Positions 8,167 to 14,599 are shown, counted from the stretch's first letter. The stretch: DNA of 20,813 nt from CAZWIT01 sp964533435 (GCA_964533435.1 CAZHLU010000008.1:1-20813); one strand, 5' to 3'. Notes: generated by a model from the letters alone, not told the origin. Numbers and translations are program-made.

Positions 8167-9528
8167 TTACATCGGCAGACTATCCAAAGTACCAGGACCT
8201 AAAGGATTATAACCATTTTCTATTTCTTCTGCATCGGAATAGCCATCGCCATCGGTATCTACCTTATTAACATCAGTACCATAAAGATCTTCCTCAAAGT
8301 CCAAAAGACCGTCACCATCGGTATCTACTGACATATCTGGATTAGCTTCATCAAATTGTAAATAATTTTCCGGTGAAAAAAACTGTGACATTATCTTATT
8401 AGAAAAATCTAAAAATTTAATTGTGGGCTCCGGCTTAACCACTGTTTGAGCGCTAGCTTCGCTAATTTCATAATTTAAAACAATATCAAATTGACGACTA
8501 CCAAAATCGTCTTTAAAAGCGATATTTAAAGCCTCAACATTAATCTCTTGAATAAACCTATTTTTGGTATTTATCCAAACTGATACTTTAGCTACTTCCA
8601 AAAATTTAGTCAAAAATCCTTTTTCATCATCCGTCATCTTACTATCGTACATTAACTCATCGATAGTCTTGATAAGATCATTTAATTTACCTGGTGCTAC
8701 ACTATAATCAAATTTTCTAATCTGGCCAGAAGGCGTTGGTTTACTCTCATGAGTATCTTTATAAGTAAAAAATTTTTGTTCAGTAACTCTTTTAAAAAAT
8801 TCTTCTTCTTTTTTCTGGCTATCTTGCAAATATTCTTCTACTGATTTATTAGCATCAGCTGCATTGCTTTCATTGATCCATTTATCAATATCATCCATAC
8901 TCACTTCTACCCATTCCTCCCCTAAATCAAGTGGATTTTGTAATGATGGAATTTCTAACTTATTTAATTCAGGCTTTACATAAATATTCTGATCAATTTT
9001 TTTAAAAAAAGTATTAAAATTAAAACTAAGATCCTTAGCATTTAAAGTTAACTTAATTTGCCCGCTAGATTGATTAGCAGATTGATGGTTATTATAAATA
9101 ACACCTAAGCCAGCTCCCTCTAAAGAAACACCCTCCCCTAAACCAAGAAAGTCTTGATTACTACTTACACCTTTTTCATCTAAAATATCATGTAATTTTA
9201 AACTAAAACTAACATTTTCCTTATAATTTTCCCAGGTAGGTAAATCCGCTCCTCTGTTTAACCACATGCCCTGACCATAAGCCACATAAAACCAAGCGCC
9301 ACTACCTAAAAATAATAAAACTATAGCAATAATGATAAAAGATTTAAGGCCAAAATGCCGTTTAGTCTTATTAGCTTGATTAACACGACTAGCTAGACCA
9401 GGATCCAAAGAAACGCCAGGCATGCCTAGTGGCTTACTGGCCATAGGCATAGTGCTAACCGGTATTGCTTCTGACTCACTCCCAGTAGATGGGTTTGGCG
9501 TTTGCGTTGATTGATTTAAATTTTCCAT
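8167..9528 (-). CDS. membrane-anchored surface protein with C-terminal DxDxDG repeats
   Basis: A 453-residue protein. The N-terminal 55 residues are polar and rich in Ser, Thr, Pro and Gly (cytoplasmic tail). One membrane helix lies at about 62-84 (FIIIAIVLLFLGSGAWFYVAY), followed by a roughly 310-residue acidic extracytoplasmic region that I do not recognise. The C-terminus (about 400-440) has two DTDGDG repeats, DTDGDGLLDFEEDLYGTD and DTDGDGYSDAEE, spaced as in thrombospondin type 3 calcium-binding repeats. Calcium binding is inferred. The ATG lies 8 nt after the stop of the small membrane protein at 9537, so it is the third gene of the tspO unit. It shares its plan (tail, single helix, DxDxDG repeats) with the protein at 626-1435, although there the repeats lie closer to the membrane. 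The lysine- and glutamate-rich middle (EEYLQDSQKKEEEFFKRV) may form a coiled coil. Confidence 0.87.
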   Translation of the reverse strand: MENLNQSTQTPNPSTGSESEAIPVSTMPMASKPLGMPGVSLDPGLASRVNQANKTKRHFGLKSFIIIAIVLLFLGSGAWFYVAYGQGMWLNRGADLPTWENYKENVSFSLKLHDILDEKGVSSNQDFLGLGEGVSLEGAGLGVIYNNHQSANQSSGQIKLTLNAKDLSFNFNTFFKKIDQNIYVKPELNKLEIPSLQNPLDLGEEWVEVSMDDIDKWINESNAADANKSVEEYLQDSQKKEEEFFKRVTEQKFFTYKDTHESKPTPSGQIRKFDYSVAPGKLNDLIKTIDELMYDSKMTDDEKGFLTKFLEVAKVSVWINTKNRFIQEINVEALNIAFKDDFGSRQFDIVLNYEISEASAQTVVKPEPTIKFLDFSNKIMSQFFSPENYLQFDEANPDMSVDTDGDGLLDFEEDLYGTDVNKVDTDGDGYSDAEEIENGYNPLGPGTLDSLPM

Positions 9529-9536
9529 AAAAAAAA

Positions 9537-10007
9537 TTAATTATTTTTTAAACGTACATAAAAAAAGAAAGTAACTAAAGCCCACATATAAAGTGCTGGC
9601 AACCAAGACCACATCCACCAAATAGTAAAACCAGATAAACAGGCTATTAGTACTATCATTTGAAATTTTTCTGTAGAAGTAAACTTTTCGTTAATACTAA
9701 CAATTGATAAGCACCAAGCCAGAGACATAAATAAAATTACTAAAGTGTCTACTCGATAATTTCTAATTATATATTCTCCCCAATATTTAATAATTATTAA
9801 ATACCCCAAGGCTACAAAAGAGTTTAAAAACAGTCCATAAATATCGGTCGCTTCCGCATTACGTTTAACTAAAGAATCATAAATAAGCTCAACTAAAGAG
9901 CCAACCAAAAAATAAAAAATAAGAGCAACTAATATTGCCACCAAAATAAAAAATAAATATGGCCAATATTGTTGCAATAAACTTAAAAAATATTCCTGAT
10001 TAATCAT
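9537..10007 (-). CDS. small multi-spanning membrane protein of unknown function
   Basis: A 156-residue, very hydrophobic protein with four to five predicted membrane helices and aromatic-rich segments near the C-terminus (IWWMWSWLPALYMW). I recognise no family. I placed the start at the ATG at 10007 because it overlaps the tspO stop as TAATG, a classic coupling arrangement. An upstream in-frame TTG at 10022 would add MEIKL but is a weaker choice. The gene ends 8 nt before the DxDxDG membrane protein. Coupling to tspO suggests the two membrane proteins are made together; a physical complex is speculation. The single arginine- and lysine-rich loop (YDSLVKRNAEATDIY) lies between helices 1 and 2. 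Confidence 0.75.
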   Translation of the reverse strand: MINQEYFLSLLQQYWPYLFFILVAILVALIFYFLVGSLVELIYDSLVKRNAEATDIYGLFLNSFVALGYLIIIKYWGEYIIRNYRVDTLVILFMSLAWCLSIVSINEKFTSTEKFQMIVLIACLSGFTIWWMWSWLPALYMWALVTFFFYVRLKNN

Positions 10008-10477
10008 TAGTTTAATTTCCAAATAGTAAAATTCAAGTAGCTAGCAAAACTAACCCATAATAAATATGGTATCAATAGACTAGCTGCCAATTTATTAATC
10101 GGCCAAAATTTAACTATAATAATTAAGATAAAAAACCATAAGAAAACAATTTCTGCTAAGGCCAGACCTGGATTCTTTAGACCAAAAAAAAGTACTGACC
10201 ATAAAATATTAGCTAAAAGATGTACATAAAAAAACCATAAGGCTGATTTCTTAAGTTTAGATTTACTCTGACTAATATAATAAACAGAAACGCCCATTAA
10301 AATAAAAAGCAAGGTCCAAACTGGGCCAAACCAATTACTGGGCGGATTCCAACTGGGTTTGTTTAAAAATTGATACCAACTATTAATATTAGGTGTAGTA
10401 AAAATTGAACCAATAGCACCAGCAGCTAAACAAACACCAATATTATAAATTAAACTTAAGGCCGATTTTTTACCCAT
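10007..10477 (-). CDS. tspO: TspO/MBR family protein
   Basis: A 156-residue protein with five predicted helices, the standard TspO size. Family hallmarks are WYQFLNKPSWNPP and FGPVWTLLFILMG in the first third, LLANILWSVLFFGLKNPGLAL in the middle and LLIPYLLWVSFASYLNFTIW-LN at the end. TspO proteins (translocator protein / peripheral benzodiazepine receptor family) bind porphyrins and other ligands in the membrane and are linked to tetrapyrrole handling and stress responses. Which ligand is used here cannot be read from the sequence. The gene starts with ATG about 14 nt after the likely transcription start of the promoter at 10498-10526. It overlaps the next gene by TAATG. TspO in a presumably reduced, haem-auxotrophic lineage is noteworthy, but that metabolic state is an assumption. 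Confidence 0.93.
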   Translation of the reverse strand: MGKKSALSLIYNIGVCLAAGAIGSIFTTPNINSWYQFLNKPSWNPPSNWFGPVWTLLFILMGVSVYYISQSKSKLKKSALWFFYVHLLANILWSVLFFGLKNPGLALAEIVFLWFFILIIIVKFWPINKLAASLLIPYLLWVSFASYLNFTIWKLN

Positions 10478-10497
10478 ATATAAATAATTACCTTAAT

Positions 10498-10526
10498 ATT
10501 ATAACATTTTTTACAGCAAAACAAAA
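10498..10526 (-). promoter_or_regulatory. tspO promoter (extended -10)
   Basis: TGTTATAAT with TATAAT at 10498-10503 on the minus strand. At 17 nt upstream the -35 is only TTTTGT (10521-10526), so the extended -10 probably carries the activity. The -35 lies in the tail of the preceding terminator. Confidence 0.65.
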
Positions 10527-10555
10527 ATGACCCTTAGGTACACCTTGGGTCATTT
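10517..10555 (-). terminator. terminator of the secreted-repeat protein gene
   Basis: A 9-bp perfect stem, AAATGACCC (10525-10533) with GGGTCATTT (10547-10555), followed on the minus strand by TTTTTGTTTTG. It is placed 12 nt after the stop of the gene at 10567. Confidence 0.85.
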
Positions 10556-10566
10556 CAAAATAATTA

Positions 10567-11040
10567 TTAAGGTCGAGCTATATACCACAACTTATTAATA
10601 CCTTGCCCAAAAACATCGCCCATTTTCTTATCTTTTGTATAATAATATAATGGTTGACCATTATAAGTTATCTGGACTTGACCATCACTACGTTCAATAG
10701 CACCTAAAACACCACTTAAACCAATGCCCAAGGCCATGTCAGCTTCATTTAAAAGTGGTGGCCACTCTTTACTACAAGCGTCAGAACACTTACTTTGACC
10801 GGCGGTATCATTTTTAAAGGTATACAAAGTAATACCTGATTTATCCACTAAATAGTTTCCTAAAATTGCATCACTGTTTATTAACAATACTATATTATTA
10901 GCAGTTGACTCTGCCTGGTATAGATTAGTAATAATTGATTTATTTGATTTAGCTGAAAATAATAATAAGGCTGAGCCAATAACCAAAAAATATAAAGCCA
11001 TAATTGGCCAAAAGTGAGCTTGTTTCTTTTTATTTTGCAT
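10567..11040 (-). CDS. secreted repeat protein (PF03640/COG4315-type)
   Basis: A 157-residue protein with an N-terminal signal or anchor helix (IMALYFLVIGSALLLFSA, about 13-30) after a lysine-rich start; there is no lipobox cysteine. The exported part matches the secreted repeat of unknown function family. The hallmarks are LVDKSGITLYTFKNDTAGQSKC, then CSKEWPPLL, then a second repeat with YNGQPLYYYTKDKKMGDVFGQG and a terminal LWYIARP. The paired cysteines (KCSDACSKEW) are typical. The family's biochemical role is unknown; some members are annotated as lipoproteins. The gene is monocistronic, with its own extended -10 promoter (11061-11069) and terminator (10517-10555). Confidence in family membership is good. 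Confidence 0.88.
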   Translation of the reverse strand: MQNKKKQAHFWPIMALYFLVIGSALLLFSAKSNKSIITNLYQAESTANNIVLLINSDAILGNYLVDKSGITLYTFKNDTAGQSKCSDACSKEWPPLLNEADMALGIGLSGVLGAIERSDGQVQITYNGQPLYYYTKDKKMGDVFGQGINKLWYIARP

Positions 11041-11060
11041 AAATTTTTATTAACACTCTA

Positions 11061-11089
11061 ATTATAACACTTTTTACTTAATAAAAAAA
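11061..11089 (-). promoter_or_regulatory. promoter of the secreted-repeat protein gene (extended -10)
   Basis: TGTTATAAT on the minus strand with TATAAT at 11061-11066. The position of the -35 is an all-T tract (11084-11089) that is also the U-tract of the tRNA-Ser terminator, so there is no real -35 consensus. Confidence 0.65.
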
Positions 11090-11106
11090 CTGTCTACTAA
11101 ACAGTT
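11082..11106 (-). terminator. tRNA-Ser terminator
   Basis: Stem AACTGT (11088-11093) with ACAGTT (11101-11106) and a 7-nt loop, followed on the minus strand by seven T. It begins 5 nt beyond the tRNA CCA end. Confidence 0.8.
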
Positions 11107-11110
11107 GATT

Positions 11111-11202
11111 TGGCGGAGGCGGAAGGATTCGAACCTTCGATCCCTTTTGACAGAGATAACACTTTTCGAGAGTGCCCCATTCAACCACTCTGGCACGCCT
11201 CC
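11111..11202 (-). tRNA. tRNA-Ser(CGA)
   Basis: A 92-nt class II tRNA with encoded CCA. The acceptor stem is GGAGGCG/CGCCTCC with discriminator G. The anticodon stem GCACT/AGTGT encloses the loop CTCGAAA, giving anticodon CGA for the UCG codon. A long variable arm (ATCTC...GGGAT) and the T arm GAAGG-TTCGAAT-CCTTC complete the cloverleaf. It has its own promoter and terminator. Confidence 0.96.
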
Positions 11203-11213
11203 TCGCAATCCTA

Positions 11214-11242
11214 AGAATATTTAATTTTACTTGTAAAGTCAA
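11214..11242 (-). promoter_or_regulatory. tRNA-Ser promoter
   Basis: TTGACT (11237-11242), a 17-nt spacer and TATTCT (11214-11219) on the minus strand. It interlocks with the plus-strand promoter at 11231-11259, whose -35 lies in this spacer. Confidence 0.7.
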
Positions 11243-11259
11243 ATACTATGTTTTATACT
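11231..11259 (+). promoter_or_regulatory. promoter of the orphan gene at 11335
   Basis: TTGTAA (11231-11236), a 17-nt spacer and TATACT (11254-11259). The likely start near 11266 gives a leader of about 70 nt before the ATG. It interlocks with the divergent tRNA-Ser promoter. Confidence 0.65.
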
Positions 11260-11334
11260 TAATAGGAAGAGGTCACTAAAATTTATTTAAAAATAAGCGT
11301 AGCCTCCGCACCAGCACAACCTTAAGGAGAAGGC

Positions 11335-11835
11335 ATGCTACTGCTTGTCACCCTAACTCACCCTCGGATCTTTTACAAAGTCGTAAATGCTAAGCTCTAC
11401 CATGAGCATCAAGTTAAGCTACCAGCTGGCCAATACGTTTTTCGCAAAGTTGTTAACCCCGTCAACCCAGAACTCAAGGACTGGCTTATCCTAGAGCAAC
11501 CACAACTTATCAGTGCTGATTTTTCCGCTAATGATATTATTGGTGCCTGCTATGAATATATGCTTTTTTGGTGCCAAGCGCCAAGCTTCTTTGGCTTTAA
11601 TGATATGATTATCTCAATGGAAGAACTTTCTGCTGTAGCTGTGGTCAATGACCAAACAGAATATATCGCGCCGCCACCAGCAAGTCTTGCTAAAATCATA
11701 CACCTGCCACAAAACTATCCTCCTTTTGCCCGAGTACCCAAGAGACATCAATTTAGAACTTACATTACGACTCCGATCATCATCGGAAGAAGAAGGTGGA
11801 ACCCGGCTGCTCGCCGGATCATGAGTTGCTCCTAA
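11335..11835 (+). CDS. orphan hypothetical protein, compositionally distinct
   Basis: A 166-residue protein of unknown family. It has the only textbook Shine-Dalgarno in the window (AAGGAG, 5 nt before the ATG) and is followed by a strong GC-rich terminator, so expression is well supported. The sequence is visibly richer in G and C than neighbouring genes and uses many C-ending codons. No membrane helix or signal peptide is evident; the N-terminus is moderately hydrophobic. The middle is aromatic and acidic (YEYMLFWCQAPSFFGFNDM), followed by a proline-rich stretch (APPPASLAKI, QNYPPFARVP). The last 30 residues are strongly basic (GRRRWNPAARRIMSCS), which could bind nucleic acid; this is a guess. 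It is alone on the plus strand among minus-strand tRNA genes. Composition and isolation suggest acquisition by transfer or a gene under special expression needs. Confidence 0.7.
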   Translation: MLLLVTLTHPRIFYKVVNAKLYHEHQVKLPAGQYVFRKVVNPVNPELKDWLILEQPQLISADFSANDIIGACYEYMLFWCQAPSFFGFNDMIISMEELSAVAVVNDQTEYIAPPPASLAKIIHLPQNYPPFARVPKRHQFRTYITTPIIIGRRRWNPAARRIMSCS

Positions 11836-11850
11836 GCAATATACCTTCCC

Positions 11851-11883
11851 TGCCGCCGAGACTTACATCGGCGGCATTTTTTT
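11851..11883 (+). terminator. strong terminator of the orphan gene
   Basis: Perfect 9-bp GC-rich stem TGCCGCCGA (11851-11859) with TCGGCGGCA (11868-11876), an 8-nt loop and seven T. It lies 15 nt after the stop codon. Confidence 0.95.
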
Positions 11884-11907
11884 ATAAAAAATAGCCGGTC
11901 TGGCTAT
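11884..11907 (-). terminator. terminator of the tRNA-Leu transcript
   Basis: Stem ATAGCC (11891-11896) with GGCTAT (11902-11907), a 5-nt loop, followed on the minus strand by TTTTTTATA. It stands head-to-head with the plus-strand terminator. If it ends the tRNA-Leu transcript, the primary RNA carries about 150 nt of structured sequence after the tRNA. Confidence 0.75.
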
Positions 11908-11945
11908 AACAAATTATATTAATTATTAAATAATTAAAGTCTCAT

Positions 11946-12059
11946 GCCCTTCGACTACGCTCAGGGCACTCGATTCATGCACGAATAATGGTCAAAGGTG
12001 CTGATAAAGCACCGACGACCGCGAGTGAGTCTTTTGCTTTACAAAAGACGAATCGAGTG
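11946..12059. repeat. palindrome-rich element abutting tRNA-Leu
   Basis: A GC-richer stretch with nested inverted repeats. The outer pair is CACTCGATTC (11967-11976) with GAATCGAGTG (12050-12059). Inside are GGTGCT-GATAA-AGCACC (11997-12013), flanked by GGTC/GACC, and GTCTTTTG-CTTTA-CAAAAGAC (12029-12049). A GCCCT...AGGGC stem (11946-11967) precedes it. The right outer repeat runs into the CCA end of tRNA-Leu. No reading frame of note lies inside. It could be a small non-autonomous repeat element or a structured RNA tail of the tRNA transcript. Confidence 0.6.
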
Positions 12060-12145
12060 GTGCCGAAGAGAGGATTTGAACCTCCACGCCTTTTCAGGCA
12101 CACGGCTCTGAACCGTGCGTGTCTACCAAATTCCACCACTTCGGC
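12058..12145 (-). tRNA. tRNA-Leu(CAG)
   Basis: An 88-nt class II tRNA with encoded CCA. The acceptor stem is GCCGAAG/CTTCGGC with discriminator A. The anticodon stem CACGG/CCGTG encloses TTCAGAG, giving anticodon CAG for the CUG codon. There is a long variable arm and the T arm GGAGG-TTCAAAT-CCTCT. Position 37 is A, although CUN-reading tRNAs usually carry G37. Confidence 0.95.
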
Positions 12146-12168
12146 CTATGTATAAAACGACTAGTCGC

Positions 12169-12197
12169 ATTATACTAGTAAGTAAAAATACTATCAA
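12169..12197 (-). promoter_or_regulatory. tRNA-Leu promoter
   Basis: TTGATA (12192-12197), a 17-nt spacer and TATAAT (12169-12174) on the minus strand, about 17 nt before the likely start and close to the mature 5' end. Confidence 0.8.
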
Positions 12198-12235
12198 GCC
12201 ACCCAATAAAATTGTTAACTTAATAAATATAAAAT

Positions 12236-12260
12236 AAAAATCCTCCTAGCTTAGGAGGAT
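12236..12260 (-). terminator. terminator overlapping the GNAT stop codon
   Basis: Stem ATCCTCCTA (12240-12248) with TAGGAGGAT (12252-12260), a 3-nt loop, with A-run and T-run on either side. The last codons and the stop of the acetyltransferase form one arm. It is symmetrical in shape but serves the minus-strand operon. Confidence 0.85.
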
Positions 12261-12790
12261 TTTTTATCAAGACTAATCTCTAAATAATCAAAAGGTTCTC
12301 CAAAATTATACCAATTATCTAAACGACGAATAAATTTAACTGCTGACAAGCCTTGTAGGCGTTGACTAAGACCCGTTGAAACCCTGACATGCATACTAAT
12401 TTTGTCAAAACCTCTTTGTTTAGCAATTCTTATCAGATCTTGAAAAACTAATCTAGCTAAACCCAAGCCCCGATGCCCAGGCTTAATAGCTATAGAATCT
12501 ATATATAGAGCCTTATCATCTAAAGCAAAATCCTTGTCATACTTTATTAAATCCGGATATTCATCATTATGCGGTACAGCCGAAAGATAACCAACAACTT
12601 TTTTATTATTAAAAACTAATAGGTGTATACCTTTTTTATTTGAAATAATTGTTTTTATTTCTTCTGGACTAGATTGCATCAGTGGCGGAAAAACATCTCT
12701 TTCTATAGTCAGTATTTGTTCTAGGCTTTCTTGGTTAAAATCATGTAATTGTTTAACACTATCAACTGTGCTTATATTTTTTTTAATCAT
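12251..12790 (-). CDS. GNAT family N-acetyltransferase
   Basis: A 179-residue protein with a single GNAT fold. The acetyl-CoA pyrophosphate-binding motif is visible as IAIKPGHRGLGLARLVFQ (about residues 95-113, RGLGLA core). It is preceded by the conserved strand LYIDSI and followed by the helix DLIRIAKQRGF. The substrate is not evident; the C-terminal GEPFDYLEISL gives no clue. The start ATG overlaps the stop of the upstream membrane protein as ATGA, so the two genes are translationally coupled. That pairing raises the possibility that it acts on an amino sugar or lipid-linked substrate of the GT-C-like protein, but this is inference only. The reading frame ends inside a terminator stem. Confidence 0.9.
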   Translation of the reverse strand: MIKKNISTVDSVKQLHDFNQESLEQILTIERDVFPPLMQSSPEEIKTIISNKKGIHLLVFNNKKVVGYLSAVPHNDEYPDLIKYDKDFALDDKALYIDSIAIKPGHRGLGLARLVFQDLIRIAKQRGFDKISMHVRVSTGLSQRLQGLSAVKFIRRLDNWYNFGEPFDYLEISLDKKSS

Positions 12791-14439
12791 ATATTATCGT
12801 TAAGTATCTGCAAGACTCCTTGATTATAATACAAAAAATAAACTGACTTATCTTTTGATTGTTCTAATAATTTATCTTTAAGCTCAAAAAAAATACGATC
12901 AGTTAAATACGTATCATAATTATAACCCCATAACTCAAAAACTAAATCCTCACCATAATAAGCTGCTTGCGGACCAGTAATTAATTTTTCCTTATTAGTA
13001 GTATGCCCTAAAAATTGATTGGCCTTATCTCTTTTTTCCCAAACAAACAAATCACCTGCTTTATTATCTTTATTTAAAAGTACATGAATGGGCAAAGATT
13101 TAATTTTTAACTTATGATCTGGATAATATAGATCAATTGCTTGCTCCACGGCATTACGTAATACTTGTGCTCCTTGTAAATTATCTGGTAAATACACAAA
13201 ATAAATTTCACTATCTTTTTGTGTATCAATTTTTTGTCCAAACTCTAAAACTATATTTTCAGAAATTTGAGCAGCAGCTGACCAAATTTTATTTTTTTGA
13301 TAAAGCAAATAAGCTGAGCTAATAAATATTAAAGCTAATAAAAACATTAACAACCGAGGCTGAGCTAAATGCCATCTAGCTATAAAATAGGCCAAAATTG
13401 GTATTAAAAACAATGCAGGTAAATAAACATACCTCTCCCCTTCATTATTTAATGGGTTAGGAGCTAAAGATAAATAAGGTATGAGAACTACTAAAAATAA
13501 TAGAACGTAGGGCAAAATAATTTTAATTTTTTGACGTAAAATATAGATTAAGCCCCCACCAATAAGCAAGCTAATAGGCAGTATTATCTTTAGCTGATTT
13601 TTTATTATAGAAAATAAAAATATTCTAAAATATCCTGAGCTAAAAAAAGTAAGTAATAGATAATAAAAATTTTCTAAATATGCTTTAGGGTTAATATCTA
13701 GCTGACTACGTCCATAATAACCAAATAAAATACCAGTGGTCTGGTAGCGCCAGTAAAGATAAAAAAGTAACACTACTAAATAAGCGCCCACTAAATAAAA
13801 AACCTGTTTTTTATTAAAATAAATTTTAGACTGCCGGTCTCGTATCCAAGACAAAAGCAAAATAACTAAAGGTAAACTTAAAGCTATTTCTTTAGCTAGT
13901 AAAGCTAAGGCAAAAAATACCAAAGATAAACCGTAAATAAATATTTTTTGCTTTTCTTGGAAAAGCAAATAACTATAGATAGTTAATAAGAAAAAAAATG
14001 TTGATAATAAATGAGGAATAGCCGCAATCCAAGCTACTACTTCGGCATTATTAAAATAAACTGTAAATAATAAAGCACTAATAATGGCTATTTTATTACT
14101 AAATAATTTTTTTATTACTAAATAAAATAAAACTATATTAGCAAAATGGAAAAATAAACTAAATAAATGATAATATAAAGGATTTAAGCGCCCCCATTGA
14201 TAAGCCAAATAATAAACTAAGTTCACCAAAGGCCCAAAACTACCTCCCTGACTTGCACCAGCATAGTTGGTAACAAAAAAATTTAGCGGGTTACGATTAA
14301 TACTAACTGCTAACCATTCGAAATCATCGGATACAAAAAAAGCTTGTAAATTACAGTAATACAAGACAAGGGTTAAAACAAATAACAAAACAAAAAATAA
14401 GATTGTTTGCTGACGATAAATTAAATTCCTTAAGTGCAT
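12787..14439 (-). CDS. polytopic membrane protein, GT-C glycosyltransferase-like
   Basis: A 550-residue protein with roughly 10-12 membrane helices in the first 380 residues and a soluble C-terminal domain of about 160 residues. The first outside loop contains FFVSDDFEWL (34-43); an acidic pair in this position is typical of GT-C enzymes, which move sugars from lipid-phosphate carriers to proteins, lipids or polymers outside the membrane. The loop after helix 2 (YAGASQGGSFGPLVNLVYYLAY) resembles the family too. Assignment to GT-C is by topology and this motif; sugar and acceptor are unknown. The ATG lies 15 nt after the CCA end of tRNA-Ala, leaving no room for a separate promoter. It ends with TGA overlapping the GNAT start (ATGA). 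Use of TGA as a stop supports the standard code. Confidence 0.8.
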   Translation of the reverse strand: MHLRNLIYRQQTILFFVLLFVLTLVLYYCNLQAFFVSDDFEWLAVSINRNPLNFFVTNYAGASQGGSFGPLVNLVYYLAYQWGRLNPLYYHLFSLFFHFANIVLFYLVIKKLFSNKIAIISALLFTVYFNNAEVVAWIAAIPHLLSTFFFLLTIYSYLLFQEKQKIFIYGLSLVFFALALLAKEIALSLPLVILLLSWIRDRQSKIYFNKKQVFYLVGAYLVVLLFYLYWRYQTTGILFGYYGRSQLDINPKAYLENFYYLLLTFFSSGYFRIFLFSIIKNQLKIILPISLLIGGGLIYILRQKIKIILPYVLLFLVVLIPYLSLAPNPLNNEGERYVYLPALFLIPILAYFIARWHLAQPRLLMFLLALIFISSAYLLYQKNKIWSAAAQISENIVLEFGQKIDTQKDSEIYFVYLPDNLQGAQVLRNAVEQAIDLYYPDHKLKIKSLPIHVLLNKDNKAGDLFVWEKRDKANQFLGHTTNKEKLITGPQAAYYGEDLVFELWGYNYDTYLTDRIFFELKDKLLEQSKDKSVYFLYYNQGVLQILNDNI

Positions 14440-14454
14440 CTATATAAAATAATT

Positions 14455-14531
14455 TGGTGGACCGTGGGAGAGTCGAACTCCCGACCTCTGCAATGCGAAT
14501 GCAGCGCTCTAGCCAACTGAGCTAACGGCCC
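14455..14531 (-). tRNA. tRNA-Ala(CGC)
   Basis: A 77-nt tRNA with encoded CCA. The acceptor stem GGGCCGT pairs with ACGGTCC, including the G3-U70 wobble that identifies alanine tRNAs, with discriminator A. The anticodon loop TTCGCAT gives CGC for the GCG codon. The T arm is GGGAG-TTCGACT-CTCCC. The next gene starts 15 nt downstream, so the tRNA seems to be part of a mixed operon. Confidence 0.97.
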
Positions 14532-14562
14532 TGAACTACTCGCCTAGCTCGAGTTCAGGGCC
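14527..14562. repeat. inverted repeat that includes the 5' end of tRNA-Ala
   Basis: GGCCCTGAACT (14527-14537) and AGTTCAGGGCC (14552-14562) form a perfect 11-bp inverted repeat with a 14-nt loop. On the minus strand the arm nearer the gene ends in GGGCC, nucleotides 1-5 of the mature tRNA. The leader can therefore pair with the tRNA's 5' acceptor strand. Confidence 0.7.
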
Positions 14563-14599
14563 TTGCCCAAAACCTAGGAGAGCAAAATATTAAATTAAA

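Noticed and set aside
10008..10022. TTG at 10022 as start of the small membrane protein
   Set aside because: It would overlap tspO by 16 nt, whereas the ATG at 10007 overlaps the stop as TAATG, the more usual coupling.
11941..11967. Insertion sequence end
   Set aside because: The palindromic block has no transposase and no target-site duplication that I can see, so only a small repeat is claimed.
11946..12059. CRISPR array or riboswitch
   Set aside because: There are inverted, not direct, repeats and no regular spacers. The region is downstream of a tRNA rather than upstream of a gene, so no riboswitch context exists.
12787..12790. UGA recoding (code 25) in this organism
   Set aside because: TGA ends the GT-C-like gene exactly at an ATGA overlap with the next gene, and no in-frame TGA is needed in any conserved gene.
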